From the NCBI GenBank assembly GCA_964565945.1, contig CAZMGY010000021.1, positions 1 to 64,000 on the forward strand: a DNA stretch of 64,000 nucleotides, given 5' to 3'. Position numbers and translations under genes: made by a program. This DNA is from CAZMGY01 sp964565945 [NCBI: uncultured bacterium]. Lineage in GTDB: Bacteria; GCA-001730085. The notes beneath the pieces were generated by a model, which was given only the letters and a program-made list of their open reading frames with translations, made no database searches and was not told the origin of the DNA. Positions 1-9,458 of this stretch are shown here, piece after piece. How positions within the stretch are numbered: position 1 is the stretch's first letter; the number at the start of each line of letters is the position of its first letter.

Positions 1-11
1 GAGGGGCTTTT

Positions 12-1457
12 TTATTGCTTCAGGGAGAGCTCTTTGGATAGTGACAAAGGTCGGTGTTGCGTATGCTTTGTTAAGGGGCTTCTGCTACCTTTGAGCTGAA
101 CTTGCCAAATAATGTCAGCAGGGAAGCGGTCAGGCGTTTGAATAAAATGAAGACTTTTGTTAAGTATACTGGCATGGCCTTGGTTGATTAAGGAAATAAA
201 TAATCCTTCGGGTGTTTGACAAGATATCGACTTCACATGCCTTTCGCTTCGATTGATAGTGAGAAGAACTTGATTAGATTTAAGATATTCGACAAGAAAA
301 AAAGGCTCATTTTGCACTCGAGGTTGAGCGATAGATTTTGTAAGGGGCTGCGTATGCGGTTTTGAAGGAGTGGGTGCCTCTAAGCTTGGATATCTGTCCG
401 CTTGTGTGAATTCGACGAGTGGTGGCATGGTGGGTAAGCCAATATCTGCAACAGACTTCTGGTTTTGATTCGAAACTTGTTCCAATTCGAGAATAGGTGA
501 CAACTCAAATGACGCCAAGGGGTCGCTCATCTTATTAGGCAATGGAGGAAGATCGGGGATGGCCACCTCTACTGGTGTGCTTTGTTGTTCTGTGCCAAGG
601 TAATTGGGAGCACTTAAAAAATCCTGAAGGCTTAGATCCACCACGGAAACAGAACCGATAAACGTATGCGTTTGAGTGCTGTGTTCGGCCTCAGCAAGTG
701 GATTGACCGTTGGTGATACTTGTAGCGCTTTTGTTGGGATTGCTTGAGTAGCTAGCGGAATGTCTTGTTCGGCTTGTTTGTCTTTATTCGCTTGTTCTTT
801 TTTGGCCTTAATTTTTTCTTGCAAAATGCGCTGTTCTTCTTGTTGTTTATGCTGCAGAAGTCTTTTTTGTGTTTGCTCTTTGTTGACTTTTAATATTGAA
901 AAAGCAAAGATGCACAGAACGATCGGAAAACTAATTAAAACATACTTCATGATTTTACGCAGCTTAGAATCTTGAGTGGCAACAAAGGCGTATGCGAAAG
1001 AGGTCAAAAAGAAAAAAAAGCAGTGAGAGAAGATCCAAAGGAGCATTTTTTGATTATCTTTGACATGAATCAAGGCATGGTAAACGGTTATAATGGGTAT
1101 GAGTCCTAAAAAAATAAACAAAGCAGTTCCTGATAACGTTACGATGACCATGTTCATACTTTCGAATTTACCTATGGTTTGCAAAATCATAACTCCGACT
1201 TGAAGTAAGATAAATATGCCTAAAATTTTGGTCATTAATTTGGTTTTTTCCAATAACTCTGGCGCAAAGTGATGTGCGTAAACAATTGGTGTGACTGGTG
1301 TTAAACAAAAGTTTAAAAGAATCCAGAGGTATTTGCGTGTACCAAAAAGTTCGCTATTGCGATACATATGGAACATGACTTTAAAGGAGTAACCCAACAT
1401 GAGTATGATGGAGACAAAAGAAAGCACCTCAATGATCATTAGAACGGTCATATTCAC
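12..1457 (-). CDS. polytopic membrane protein with cytosolic coiled coil, function unknown
   Basis: 481 residues that I do not recognise as a family. The first ~190 residues contain about six hydrophobic segments (roughly 5-27, 44-62, 74-95, 102-125, 137-157, 170-187). They are followed by a Gln/Lys/Glu-rich stretch (about 191-230) that should form a coiled coil, then a Pro- and Ser-rich low-complexity linker and a short C-terminal globular part (about 390-450). The start is GTG with AGGA about nine bases upstream; an ATG two codons later is possible. It diverges from fabI across a 239-base gap. The layout suggests a membrane anchor with a cytoplasmic tail. Real gene very likely; function unknown. 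Confidence 0.7.
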   Translation of the reverse strand: MNMTVLMIIEVLSFVSIILMLGYSFKVMFHMYRNSELFGTRKYLWILLNFCLTPVTPIVYAHHFAPELLEKTKLMTKILGIFILLQVGVMILQTIGKFESMNMVIVTLSGTALFIFLGLIPIITVYHALIHVKDNQKMLLWIFSHCFFFFLTSFAYAFVATQDSKLRKIMKYVLISFPIVLCIFAFSILKVNKEQTQKRLLQHKQQEEQRILQEKIKAKKEQANKDKQAEQDIPLATQAIPTKALQVSPTVNPLAEAEHSTQTHTFIGSVSVVDLSLQDFLSAPNYLGTEQQSTPVEVAIPDLPPLPNKMSDPLASFELSPILELEQVSNQNQKSVADIGLPTMPPLVEFTQADRYPSLEAPTPSKPHTQPLTKSIAQPRVQNEPFFLVEYLKSNQVLLTINRSERHVKSISCQTPEGLFISLINQGHASILNKSLHFIQTPDRFPADIIWQVQLKGSRSPLTKHTQHRPLSLSKELSLKQ

Positions 1458-1696
1458 AGATTAAAATCCTCATAAGACTCTGTTAATAGCACTTACCCTA
1501 AGGTTAGTTGCTAATGACACAAAAGTCAATACGGCGGCCTGTTCATTAAATGTATCGAAAGATCTTTAAAGCCCCCTTCAACAACACATTTCCCCGAAAG
1601 AAGGAACGACTTCGTGATAAAATAAACTCTACTGTAAAAGATAGTTACCTGCATCAAGCAGGTTCTGATAGAGAGATGTATTGAGGAGAGTAAAAA

Positions 1697-2464
1697 ATGT
1701 TGTTACAAGGGAAAAAGGGCGTTATTGTTGGAACCGCAAATAAACGAAGCATTGCTTGGGGAATCGCCCAAGCACTGCATAAGCAAGGGGCCGAGATTGC
1801 CCTGACTTGCCAAACCGAAAAACTTTTAGGTAAAGTTCAAGCTTTGACCGATGCCGAAATGCCCAACAGTTCCTTGTATGTCTGTGATGCCTGTGACAAT
1901 GCCCAGATTCAAGATGTGTTTCAACAGATTGGCCAAAAGTTTGGCTCAATTGACTTTTTGGTGCATTCCATTGCTTTTGCTAATAAAGAAGACTTGGATG
2001 GTGCTTTTGTGGACACTTCTCGCGAGGGTTTTAAATTATCGATGGATGTGAGTGCCTACACCCTGTCTTCGCTTACCAAAGCGGCGTTGCCTTTTATGTC
2101 AAAGGGGGGCTCTGTTGTGGCCTTAACCTATTTGGGAGCCGAGCGTGTGATTCCTGGATATAATATGATGGGGGTAGCTAAAGCGGCTTTGGAATGTTCG
2201 GTACGTTATTTGGCTTTCGACTTAGGTCCACAAAAAATTCGTGTCAATGCCATTTCGGCAGGTCCAGTAAACACTTTGGCCGCAAGAGGGCTTGCTAACT
2301 TCACCGATATGCTTAAAGCGGCGGCAAATCGTGCTCCTTTACGTGATAACACCACGATTGAAGAGGTTGGTGATACGGCTTTGTATTTGATTTCAGATTT
2401 GGGCCGTGGCGTGACTGGGGAATTGATCCATGTCGATAATGGTTTACATCTGTTAGCTCAATAA
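1697..2464 (+). CDS. fabI: enoyl-[acyl-carrier-protein] reductase (NADH)
   Basis: Catalyses the last reduction in each cycle of type II fatty acid elongation, turning trans-2-enoyl-ACP into acyl-ACP in the cytoplasm. The 255-residue protein has the short-chain dehydrogenase fold. It shows the atypical FabI nucleotide-binding motif GTANKRSIAWGIA near residue 12, the DFLVHSIAFA strand, and the FabI catalytic pair spaced Tyr-x6-Lys in YNMMGVAK, followed by the RVNAISAGPV strand. Length is close to the usual 260. GAGGAG lies about nine bases before the ATG. It appears to be a single-gene unit. A triclosan-type FabI is the best call over other SDR enzymes because of the Tyr-x6-Lys spacing. Confidence 0.93.
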   Translation: MLLQGKKGVIVGTANKRSIAWGIAQALHKQGAEIALTCQTEKLLGKVQALTDAEMPNSSLYVCDACDNAQIQDVFQQIGQKFGSIDFLVHSIAFANKEDLDGAFVDTSREGFKLSMDVSAYTLSSLTKAALPFMSKGGSVVALTYLGAERVIPGYNMMGVAKAALECSVRYLAFDLGPQKIRVNAISAGPVNTLAARGLANFTDMLKAAANRAPLRDNTTIEEVGDTALYLISDLGRGVTGELIHVDNGLHLLAQ

Positions 2465-2834
2465 ATTGCTTTGACTTGTTACATAAAATAAGTTTTATTC
2501 GATTAAATTTATAATAATGTTCAAAATAATCGACTGAAAGGGTGACATCTATAATATTTTAGCAAGTAGGTGCTCTAGTCCGCAAATGCCTCGGCTAAGT
2601 CTCTAAAATCACCTTTAGAAGATCTTAAACAATCTTCTATGTTATTCTTCTTTTGTTAACCTAATATCCTTCGGGCAGAAATAGGTATCAAGGTTACATA
2701 CCATCACCGCCTACCACGGCTTTTTAAGCTAGTAATAATGAGAAAAAAACCGTTTTAAGCAGTCCAATCTATTATACGTCAGGCTTGGGGGAGTTTGAGA
2801 ATGCTTGCTTAACTAGGGGGCGACCAAAAAACAC
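2465..2834. other. intergenic region without a recognisable gene
   Basis: The spacer between fabI and the B12 riboswitch promoter. I see only a 7-bp inverted repeat (TCGATTA at 2499-2505 and TAATCGA at 2527-2533) with no T-tract, so it is not a convincing terminator. No open frame with a ribosome binding site was found. Confidence 0.4.
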
Positions 2835-2862
2835 TTGACCCTTCCAAAAAGTTTAGTATATT
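2835..2862 (+). promoter_or_regulatory. sigma70-type promoter of the B12 uptake operon
   Basis: TTGACC at 2835-2840 and TATATT at 2857-2862 are separated by 16 bases. A start near 2869 would place the transcript's 5' end just before the cobalamin riboswitch. Confidence 0.6.
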
Positions 2863-2871
2863 AGAATCCTA

Positions 2872-3000
2872 ATGATCGTGCAGGTGTTTCAGGAAAAACG
2901 GTGCAAATCCGTTGCTATCCCCTTAGCTGTAAGCAAGCCAAAAAACTTGCAAGTCAGAATGCTGATTCACCACAGTTCTTAAGTTTTAGAATACTGTGTG
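2872..3000 (+). ncRNA. cobalamin (B12) riboswitch
   Basis: The conserved blocks of the adenosylcobalamin aptamer occur in the right order: ACGGTGCAAATCCGT, then GCTATCCCCTTAGCTGTAAGC split over the core, then GCAAGTCAGAATGC and GATTCACC. It lies in the leader of a B12 uptake operon, as expected. The expression platform seems translational. TGACTC at 3038-3043 can pair with GAGTCA at 3085-3090, which covers the AGGAG ribosome binding site (3083-3087) of the first gene. No terminator with a T-tract is visible. The outer boundaries are approximate. Confidence 0.88.
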
Positions 3001-3092
3001 CCTTCGGGGATTGAGGACAAACGTCTTACATGTCTTTTGACTCTCTTAATTATTTGAATATTTAGAAATAACTTTCGATTTCAGGAGTCACT

Positions 3093-5063
3093 ATGTCCTT
3101 GGTCTTGCTTAAAACGATTACCGGTCTTCTTATAGGTCTCCTTCTATCCTCACATAGCTCTTTAGAATGTCTTGCACCTTCATCACAAGCCAAACACATC
3201 ACACTCTCTCAAAAATTGGGACGCCAAGTTTGTTCGACACCAGCCAAAGGCTACCCCAAAGCCCAACATAAAGCTTCAAACTCCTCATTAAACCAAATAC
3301 AGCCTTGGTGGATCATTCTGTTCAAACCTTTTAAGTTAGATACTTTTTTTTCACCCGCATTTCCAACATTAATGATGGAACAATTCGCCTCCCTTGGGTC
3401 CGATTGGAGAAAGTTCGTTCAAGATCAAAAAAAACTAATGTGGAAAGCCCGAGTGATCAACTTTTTCATGGGAGCCTTCTCCTTTGTGACAATCTTCTTC
3501 CTCATGCTTTTTATTATTACCGAAGGACTAACTCTCCTTGTAGCCGTAATTTGGCTTGGAGGACTTTTCGGTCTCGTGATTGTTAAAGTTTTCTTTGAAA
3601 AACTAAACCAAAAACTGTTCGAAGATTTCTCTTTTCGCTTCCAACAACTTCTTCTTAAAGAAAAAATCGCTTACGAGCAATCACGCATGGCCAACCCCAA
3701 CGTTCTTAACGCCCTAAGAAACGCAGAAATATGGAGACTCCCTTTTTGGGAAAGCGCTCAAATGCGAGTGGTCGATACCGTTGTATCCTTCTTAGCTGTT
3801 GTTATTGCGATTAGTATTTCTAATCCACTTTTTCTAATTATCTTTATTCCACTCTTTCTGATTATGCTAAGACTCTTGGGCGAATGGGGTGAAAACAAAA
3901 ACAACAGCAAAGAAGCCTATATGAATGCTCGATTCAGCTTAGAAAATGCGAATCGACTCAATCAGTATTTGGGCCTTTCGGAAAACACAAAAGACATTAC
4001 ACCACAGATCATCCGTGAGCATCAAAAATATCTCAACACCAAAAGCAAGTTCGAATATTTTTTGAGATTGATGATTCTTTTTCTACTTCCTTTAGTCGGT
4101 GTTATTCTTGTCTTTGCGTTTGGCTTTACCTCCGCCCCTCTCTTGCTTTATATCGTCTCTATTAATTTTTATGGCATCTTTCAACTTCTTGATTTTATCA
4201 CCGTTGCCCACAATGGTATGATCACTCGCAATCACATTGAATCCTTTAGTCACGAAGTCTCACACCACCCCCTCATTATCAATCAAAGTTCCTGGCCCGA
4301 TCCCGTTTACAAACAACGACTCAAATATCAACACTCATTCGATAAAAACCGAGTCAAATCTCTCGAACTCAATCTTAAATATTTCTACGAAAAGTTTCGC
4401 AAAACCAAGAGTTCTGTTCACAACAAAACTCTCCATCTCCAAAATATTCATATCACCTCAAGACGCAAACAAGTCATCGCGTTTATTGGCAAGAGCGGTT
4501 CTGGAAAAACAACTCTTCTCCAATTGATGGCCTCCCTGCTCTCTCTCAACTCTCTTAAAATAAAAGTAGGACCTCACACCTATAAGTCGCGTGGCCGGCT
4601 CACCCTTCACTATAAAGATAAAGATTCTTTTGCCCTAACACCGGCGTCCATCCGTTACCAGGATCTTCGCAAATTGATTCGCTATGTTTCCTTAGATAAC
4701 TTTCAATACTTCAAAACGCTTCCACCACTTTCTCCTCGCATAAAAAAACGCTATTCCTGTTACAAAAAAAAGCTTATTCCCGCAGGAGACCCCGAAGAAG
4801 GAACAGCATCATCGGGAGAATTGGTTCGCATTCAATTGGCACTCATTTTAGCAACCAACACCAGCCCTTTCCTCATGCTCGACCAACCCCTACAAAGCTT
4901 AGACGAGGACTCTCAAGTCCTTGTATTAAAAACTCTCAAACAATACGCAAAAAAAAAGAATGTCTCGATTGTGATTGCCTCTCCCGAATTACTACAACAT
5001 TCAAAAAAACTCAAATGGCTCGATCATACGGTATCCCTTGATAAAATTAAGAGATCCACCTAA
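3093..5063 (+). CDS. exporter-like ABC protein (membrane domain plus degenerate ATPase), B12 operon
   Basis: 656 residues. An N-terminal signal-like segment (1-25) is followed by a ~65-residue polar stretch, a type-IV-fold (ABC exporter) membrane domain with about five or six helices (122-366), and a C-terminal nucleotide-binding domain. Walker A is intact (GKSGSGKTT, 466-474). Other ATPase motifs are altered: the signature is SSGE (573-576), Walker B ends LMLDQ so the catalytic Glu is Gln598, and the H-loop position is Ser630 in IASPELL. The B12 importer Rv1819c/BacA group also uses an exporter fold, so a role in cobalamin movement is plausible, but that is inference from the riboswitch and neighbours. 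It overlaps the next gene by one base (taATG), suggesting coupled translation. Confidence 0.75.
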   Translation: MSLVLLKTITGLLIGLLLSSHSSLECLAPSSQAKHITLSQKLGRQVCSTPAKGYPKAQHKASNSSLNQIQPWWIILFKPFKLDTFFSPAFPTLMMEQFASLGSDWRKFVQDQKKLMWKARVINFFMGAFSFVTIFFLMLFIITEGLTLLVAVIWLGGLFGLVIVKVFFEKLNQKLFEDFSFRFQQLLLKEKIAYEQSRMANPNVLNALRNAEIWRLPFWESAQMRVVDTVVSFLAVVIAISISNPLFLIIFIPLFLIMLRLLGEWGENKNNSKEAYMNARFSLENANRLNQYLGLSENTKDITPQIIREHQKYLNTKSKFEYFLRLMILFLLPLVGVILVFAFGFTSAPLLLYIVSINFYGIFQLLDFITVAHNGMITRNHIESFSHEVSHHPLIINQSSWPDPVYKQRLKYQHSFDKNRVKSLELNLKYFYEKFRKTKSSVHNKTLHLQNIHITSRRKQVIAFIGKSGSGKTTLLQLMASLLSLNSLKIKVGPHTYKSRGRLTLHYKDKDSFALTPASIRYQDLRKLIRYVSLDNFQYFKTLPPLSPRIKKRYSCYKKKLIPAGDPEEGTASSGELVRIQLALILATNTSPFLMLDQPLQSLDEDSQVLVLKTLKQYAKKKNVSIVIASPELLQHSKKLKWLDHTVSLDKIKRST

Positions 5064-7018
5064 TGCGCTGTTTCTTGGCTTTATTCTTACTAACAGTAAG
5101 TCTTCCCTTATGGGCTCAAAATCGCGTCGCTCAACTGCCCGAAGTATTGGTAAGTGCATCACGCATTCCTAAAGACACTTTTGATGTCGCGCGCTACACC
5201 AGCAACTACAGCACCATAAGTAGCGAAGAAATCAAACGATCCGGAAAGAACACTATCACCGAAGTCTTGCAAAACGCAGCAGGAATCACTGTACAAGACA
5301 CTAGTGGATTTGCGTTAGGCAACGGTCTTGGCCCCGTGGTGAATTTTCGTGGCGTCGGAGGGTTTTCTAAATCAAGTACCCTTGTTCTTCTTAATGGTGT
5401 TAAGCTTAATCAAATGGCTGATAATGCGGTATTTTGGCGTGCTATTCCTGTTCAAGATATCGAACGCATCGAAATTCTTAAAGGTGGCAGTTCAGGAATT
5501 ATCTATGGTGAAGGGGCCCTTTCTGGAGTGATTCATATTATCACCAAAAAATTCAGCAAAGAACCTTCCTTTACTCTATCCAAAGTGATAGGCAGCTTTA
5601 AACAACAAGAACATTCTCTTAGCTATTCACAAACATATGATAATCTAGCCGTAAGAGGCTATCTATCGCAAGATAAGCTAGGGGGTTATCGTGGCCACAG
5701 CAATCATCACGGCAAGCGTGCATCGGTTCATCTCGATTATGCTATCAACGACAATACATCACTGAACACCTATGCGCTCAGCTATGAATCATCCACCGAA
5801 TTTTCCGATGCCCTAACGCCTCAAGAAATTGAACAAGACCGTCGCCAAGAAAAAAATCCTGGCAAATATCATAATCGCATCGTTCAAGTGCAAAGTACTC
5901 TCACGCACCACCTTTCAAACAACTCTCGCATCGACAACGCCCTTTACCTACGCAAAAAGGGCAATGATTCCAAATGGTTTAATTCTCCACGCACCATTGA
6001 CCAATCAGGCAGGGGCTGGCAAGGAACTTATTCGCTTCATAACATAGGGCCCGCAAAAGGCTCTCTAACGGCTGGTACCTCGATAGACTTTGACCAACTT
6101 GATGACCAAAGCCCTTTTTCTGAACATGAAAGTGCCCTTTCCAAGTACTCTTTATTCGCTCGCTACAACTTTAAACCCAAACCTCAATTCGTGTTCGAAT
6201 CTGGACTACGTTTTGATCGAGCTGTCTATGATAGCGACCTTAAGGGCTTCACATCTTTTCGCGGCAAACTTAACTATCACGGCTTCACATCAAGCTTAGG
6301 TGTTAAGATCCATTCATCGTCTCGCACAACATGGTTTGCCAATATCGGACAAGCCTTCAAAATCCCGCCTCCCTTTGCTGTTATTTCCACCAACATCAAT
6401 CAAGGCAAAAGTAACTTTAATCTTGATCCTGAAAAGGCGATTCACTTCGAAATGGGCATTAGCGCTCAACCTCATCCGAAGCTCAACCTAAAAGCCTCGA
6501 TGTATGCCCTCAACATCAACGACGAAATTTTCTTTGATAGCATTAGCTTTAAGAACAAAAACTTCGACACCCACCGTCATGGTTTTGAATGTGAAACAGC
6601 CTTTCAAGTGACACCTCAACTCAAGCTTGGACTCAACTCTAATATAAGCACATCAAAATTTAGAAATGGAGACTACAGTGAAAATCCCTTGCCTCTTAAT
6701 CCTAAGCACACTCACTCGCTTTATGCGCACTACCAAATCAATAAGCGTTGGAACGTTCATTTAGACTCGTTATTTGTCTACGATCAAATTCGTGGCAATG
6801 ATTTTCAAGGTCGTCTTAAGGTCGATGATTATCATGTTTTGAACCTCAAACTTGGTTACACGAATAAAGATTTTACATTCTTTATTCGTTTGAATAATCT
6901 TCTTAACGAAAAATATTCGACATCACAAGGTAGCAACGGAGTCACCATCGTTGACAAAAACACCGAAAACCCTATGCCAGCTTTTGGTATCATAGCTGGA
7001 TTGAAGTATACTTTTTAG
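5063..7018 (+). CDS. TonB-dependent outer-membrane receptor, probably for cobalamin (BtuB-like)
   Basis: 651 residues with a signal peptide ending ...PLWAQ near residue 19. A TonB-box-like segment PEVLVSAS is followed by the plug domain (about 40-150; ITEVLQNAAGITVQ, NFRGVGGF, IERIEILKGGSSGIIYGEGALSG) and a 22-strand-type barrel with aromatic-ended strands. The C-terminal motif LNEKYSTSQG and terminal Phe are typical. It would take up a substrate across the outer membrane using TonB energy. The specificity for B12 is inferred from the upstream cobalamin riboswitch and from the downstream binding protein, permease and ATPase. No TonB/ExbB/ExbD genes lie in this window. Confidence 0.85.
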   Translation: MRCFLALFLLTVSLPLWAQNRVAQLPEVLVSASRIPKDTFDVARYTSNYSTISSEEIKRSGKNTITEVLQNAAGITVQDTSGFALGNGLGPVVNFRGVGGFSKSSTLVLLNGVKLNQMADNAVFWRAIPVQDIERIEILKGGSSGIIYGEGALSGVIHIITKKFSKEPSFTLSKVIGSFKQQEHSLSYSQTYDNLAVRGYLSQDKLGGYRGHSNHHGKRASVHLDYAINDNTSLNTYALSYESSTEFSDALTPQEIEQDRRQEKNPGKYHNRIVQVQSTLTHHLSNNSRIDNALYLRKKGNDSKWFNSPRTIDQSGRGWQGTYSLHNIGPAKGSLTAGTSIDFDQLDDQSPFSEHESALSKYSLFARYNFKPKPQFVFESGLRFDRAVYDSDLKGFTSFRGKLNYHGFTSSLGVKIHSSSRTTWFANIGQAFKIPPPFAVISTNINQGKSNFNLDPEKAIHFEMGISAQPHPKLNLKASMYALNINDEIFFDSISFKNKNFDTHRHGFECETAFQVTPQLKLGLNSNISTSKFRNGDYSENPLPLNPKHTHSLYAHYQINKRWNVHLDSLFVYDQIRGNDFQGRLKVDDYHVLNLKLGYTNKDFTFFIRLNNLLNEKYSTSQGSNGVTIVDKNTENPMPAFGIIAGLKYTF

Positions 7019-7019
7019 C

Positions 7020-7856
7020 ATGAAACGAATACTTCTAATTCTTTTTATCTTACTGCTTCCCCTGGTCTTGCAAGCCAAAGTCTCTCATCGCATTGTTTCT
7101 TTAGCACCTTCAGTTACGCAAGCGCTTATTGAATTAAATCTCGAACATCAAGTTGTGGGTATCACAGAACATTGTCCAAAGCCAAACATTCAAGCCGTTC
7201 TCATCGGGAATGCCTTCGCACTTAACGTCGAAGTTCTTTTGCAACTTAATCCAGATGTGGTGGTGGGCATCGAAAACTTCAACTCTCCTAAACACAAACA
7301 ACGTCTACGGGCCTTGGGTTGCAATGTTATTTACCTTCCAGAAAGTCGTTCTTGGGACAACCTTGAATCATCCTTTGTGCAACTCGCCACACTCTTTAAT
7401 AAAGAAGCCCTCGCACATAGCCAACTGCGCAAACATCGTGCAACCCTAGCCCATATAAGCCAACAAATCAACACCTTTACAAATAACAGTTACTTTTTAC
7501 AGATCTCAACCAAACCACTCATGAGCATTGGAACACAGTCTTATCTCACGGAATTACTCAATCGACTGCGCATGACAAATATTTTTGATACAGTTGATCA
7601 ACATCACTTCCAAACTCATCAAGAATCTGTCATAGAACACTTGCCACAATGGGTTATCGATATATCTCTGCAAAACAACCTCTCTTCTTTAAAAAAACAA
7701 TGGCATAACCTTAGCAAGATCTCGTCTTCTGTGAACTATCTCGTTTTAACAGACAAGTATCTATCCTTGCCAACACCTCGTTCTTATATAATGGCTTTAA
7801 ACGCTTTTCGGACACATCTCAAGAGAGGGATACCGCATGTCGCGCAGGCAAACTAA
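7020..7856 (+). CDS. periplasmic substrate-binding protein of ABC importer (BtuF-like)
   Basis: 278 residues with a signal peptide (MKRILLILFILLLPLVLQA). It belongs to the class III binding proteins used for cobalamin and siderophores. The N-terminal lobe begins RIVSLAPSVTQALIELNL with the VVGITEHCPKP loop, and QLNPDVVVGIENF follows, both characteristic of BtuF/FepB proteins. It would hand cobalamin from the periplasm to the BtuCD-type permease. It starts one base after the receptor stop codon and overlaps the permease gene by 20 bases. Length matches BtuF (about 270). Confidence 0.83.
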   Translation: MKRILLILFILLLPLVLQAKVSHRIVSLAPSVTQALIELNLEHQVVGITEHCPKPNIQAVLIGNAFALNVEVLLQLNPDVVVGIENFNSPKHKQRLRALGCNVIYLPESRSWDNLESSFVQLATLFNKEALAHSQLRKHRATLAHISQQINTFTNNSYFLQISTKPLMSIGTQSYLTELLNRLRMTNIFDTVDQHHFQTHQESVIEHLPQWVIDISLQNNLSSLKKQWHNLSKISSSVNYLVLTDKYLSLPTPRSYIMALNAFRTHLKRGIPHVAQAN

Positions 7857-8793
7857 TATTCTTATCCTAGGAGTCCTCTGTTTGGTAGTGGCATTGGGAG
7901 CATCTCTTTATGATCTTATCCTTCCAACAACATCATCAACTGCCACACGTGTGACACTTTTGCTTCACCTTCGTATCCCTCAAGTTATGGCTGCATGTCT
8001 AATTGGAGCTGGCTTAGCTCTTAGTGGAACACTCATTCAAACCATTTTGAAAAATCCCTTAGCTGAACCATTCACTTTAGGCATCTCTGGATCAGCAGCA
8101 CTCGGTATTAGCTTAGGGTTTTTGTTCTCACTATCACTTGTCGCCATACATGCTTTGGGCATACTCTTCTGTTTGATCACCTTAGTGATCCTGAGTTGTT
8201 TGAGCCAACGGCACAAAGCCTCCACATTAATTTTAGGAGGCATTATGCTTAACTTTTTCTTCTCTTCATCGGTCATGCTCATCTTCGCCTTCTCTTCTCC
8301 AGAACAACTCAAACATATGATACTCTGGCTTATGGGCGATTTAAGTTTCTTGCCATGGATTCCTCTAACACTCCTTGCATTCACATTGGGACTGATGAGC
8401 TTCCTTAGCCTCGTGAATCATCGCTCATTCGACCTCTTAAGCTTTGGTGGCAACTATGCACGTCAAATGGGGGTTCCTGTTTCACTCTTAACATGGCTAA
8501 CGCTTGTAGGTGTTAGCCTCATCACAAGTATATCGGTTGTTTACTGCGGCTTGATCAGCTTTGTAGGCTTGATGATCCCGCACTTTCTTAAACGAACAGG
8601 CGGCCCGCACCATCGCTTTCTTTTATGGGGAAGCCTCATCTGGGGATCTACATTTCTTCTTATATGTGACACCTTAGCACGCACGCTGATTGCACCTATG
8701 ATTATTCCCATTGGTGTTATTACAGGTTTCATTGGAGGCGCTAGCCTTCTTTTTCTATTAAGCTATCAGCGCCGTGGATGGGAGGGAATGTAA
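7837..8793 (+). CDS. FecCD/BtuC-family ABC importer permease
   Basis: 318 residues and very hydrophobic throughout, with about nine or ten membrane helices. Family marks are LRIPQVMAACLIGAGLALSG near residue 45 (the FecCD LRLPR region), QTILKNPLAEPFTLGISG near 70, and SFVGLMIPHFLKR near 240, the coupling region that contacts the ATPase. It forms the membrane channel of a type II ABC importer for cobalamin or metal-chelate. It overlaps the binding-protein gene upstream and ends three bases before the preferred start of the ATPase gene. Slightly shorter than the usual 330. Confidence 0.87.
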   Translation: MSRRQTNILILGVLCLVVALGASLYDLILPTTSSTATRVTLLLHLRIPQVMAACLIGAGLALSGTLIQTILKNPLAEPFTLGISGSAALGISLGFLFSLSLVAIHALGILFCLITLVILSCLSQRHKASTLILGGIMLNFFFSSSVMLIFAFSSPEQLKHMILWLMGDLSFLPWIPLTLLAFTLGLMSFLSLVNHRSFDLLSFGGNYARQMGVPVSLLTWLTLVGVSLITSISVVYCGLISFVGLMIPHFLKRTGGPHHRFLLWGSLIWGSTFLLICDTLARTLIAPMIIPIGVITGFIGGASLLFLLSYQRRGWEGM

Positions 8794-8795
8794 AC

Positions 8796-9458
8796 ATGCC
8801 CAAACGAATTGACTGCCAAACCCTTTGTTTTTCTTATGCAAGACAAGACGCCTTGATTAAAAATCTTTCTTTTGAACTTTATTCTGAGGAAGTCATCAAC
8901 ATCGACGGCCCTAACGGTTCTGGAAAAACAACTTTGCTCAATATTATTATGGGGCTTCTTAATTTTTCCAAAGGATCTCTTTGGATCTGTGGCCAAGCCT
9001 CTCAAAAAATTATCCGCAGCTTTCGTGCCCAAAACATTGCTTATGTTCGCCAACAGCCCGAACATAACAGTGACTTTACGGTGCATGATATTCTTGCAAT
9101 GGGGCGCTTCCCCCATATGCCATTAGGTGCCCCTTTCACAAAAAACGACACAAGACTGATTGAGCAAGGCTTAGATCATTTTCATCTCAACTCATATCGC
9201 AATCATGTTCTCTCGCAATTATCTTGTGGCGAACAACAACGCGTTTGGCTCGCACAAGCCTTGGTTCAACAACCTAAAGTTCTTTTGTTAGATGAATCTT
9301 TCGCTTTTATGGATAATAATTTTAAAGAGCAATGTTGGCAAGCTGTGAGTGAACTCAAAGCCCCTTGCGAAACAGGTATTATTCTGATTTCTCACGATCA
9401 CCTATTTCGCCAAAAGGTCTCGGATCGGCATATTTATTTGAATCATCATGATGTATAA
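8796..9458 (+). CDS. ABC importer ATPase (BtuD/FecE-like)
   Basis: 220 residues from the ATG at 8796, chosen because GGAGGG lies nine bases upstream. An in-frame ATG at 8778 would add six residues and overlap the permease. All ATPase motifs are intact: Walker A GPNGSGKTTLL, Q-loop YVRQQPE, signature LSCGEQQRVWLAQAL, Walker B VLLLDES and H-loop ISHDH. It powers import by the adjacent permease. These intact motifs contrast with the altered ATPase of the first gene in the operon. It overlaps the next gene by 11 bases. Confidence 0.87.
   Translation: MPKRIDCQTLCFSYARQDALIKNLSFELYSEEVINIDGPNGSGKTTLLNIIMGLLNFSKGSLWICGQASQKIIRSFRAQNIAYVRQQPEHNSDFTVHDILAMGRFPHMPLGAPFTKNDTRLIEQGLDHFHLNSYRNHVLSQLSCGEQQRVWLAQALVQQPKVLLLDESFAFMDNNFKEQCWQAVSELKAPCETGIILISHDHLFRQKVSDRHIYLNHHDV

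Noticed and set aside
760-975. Short plus-strand frame opposite the first gene
   Set aside because: Antisense shadow of the coiled-coil region of the membrane protein; no ribosome binding site.
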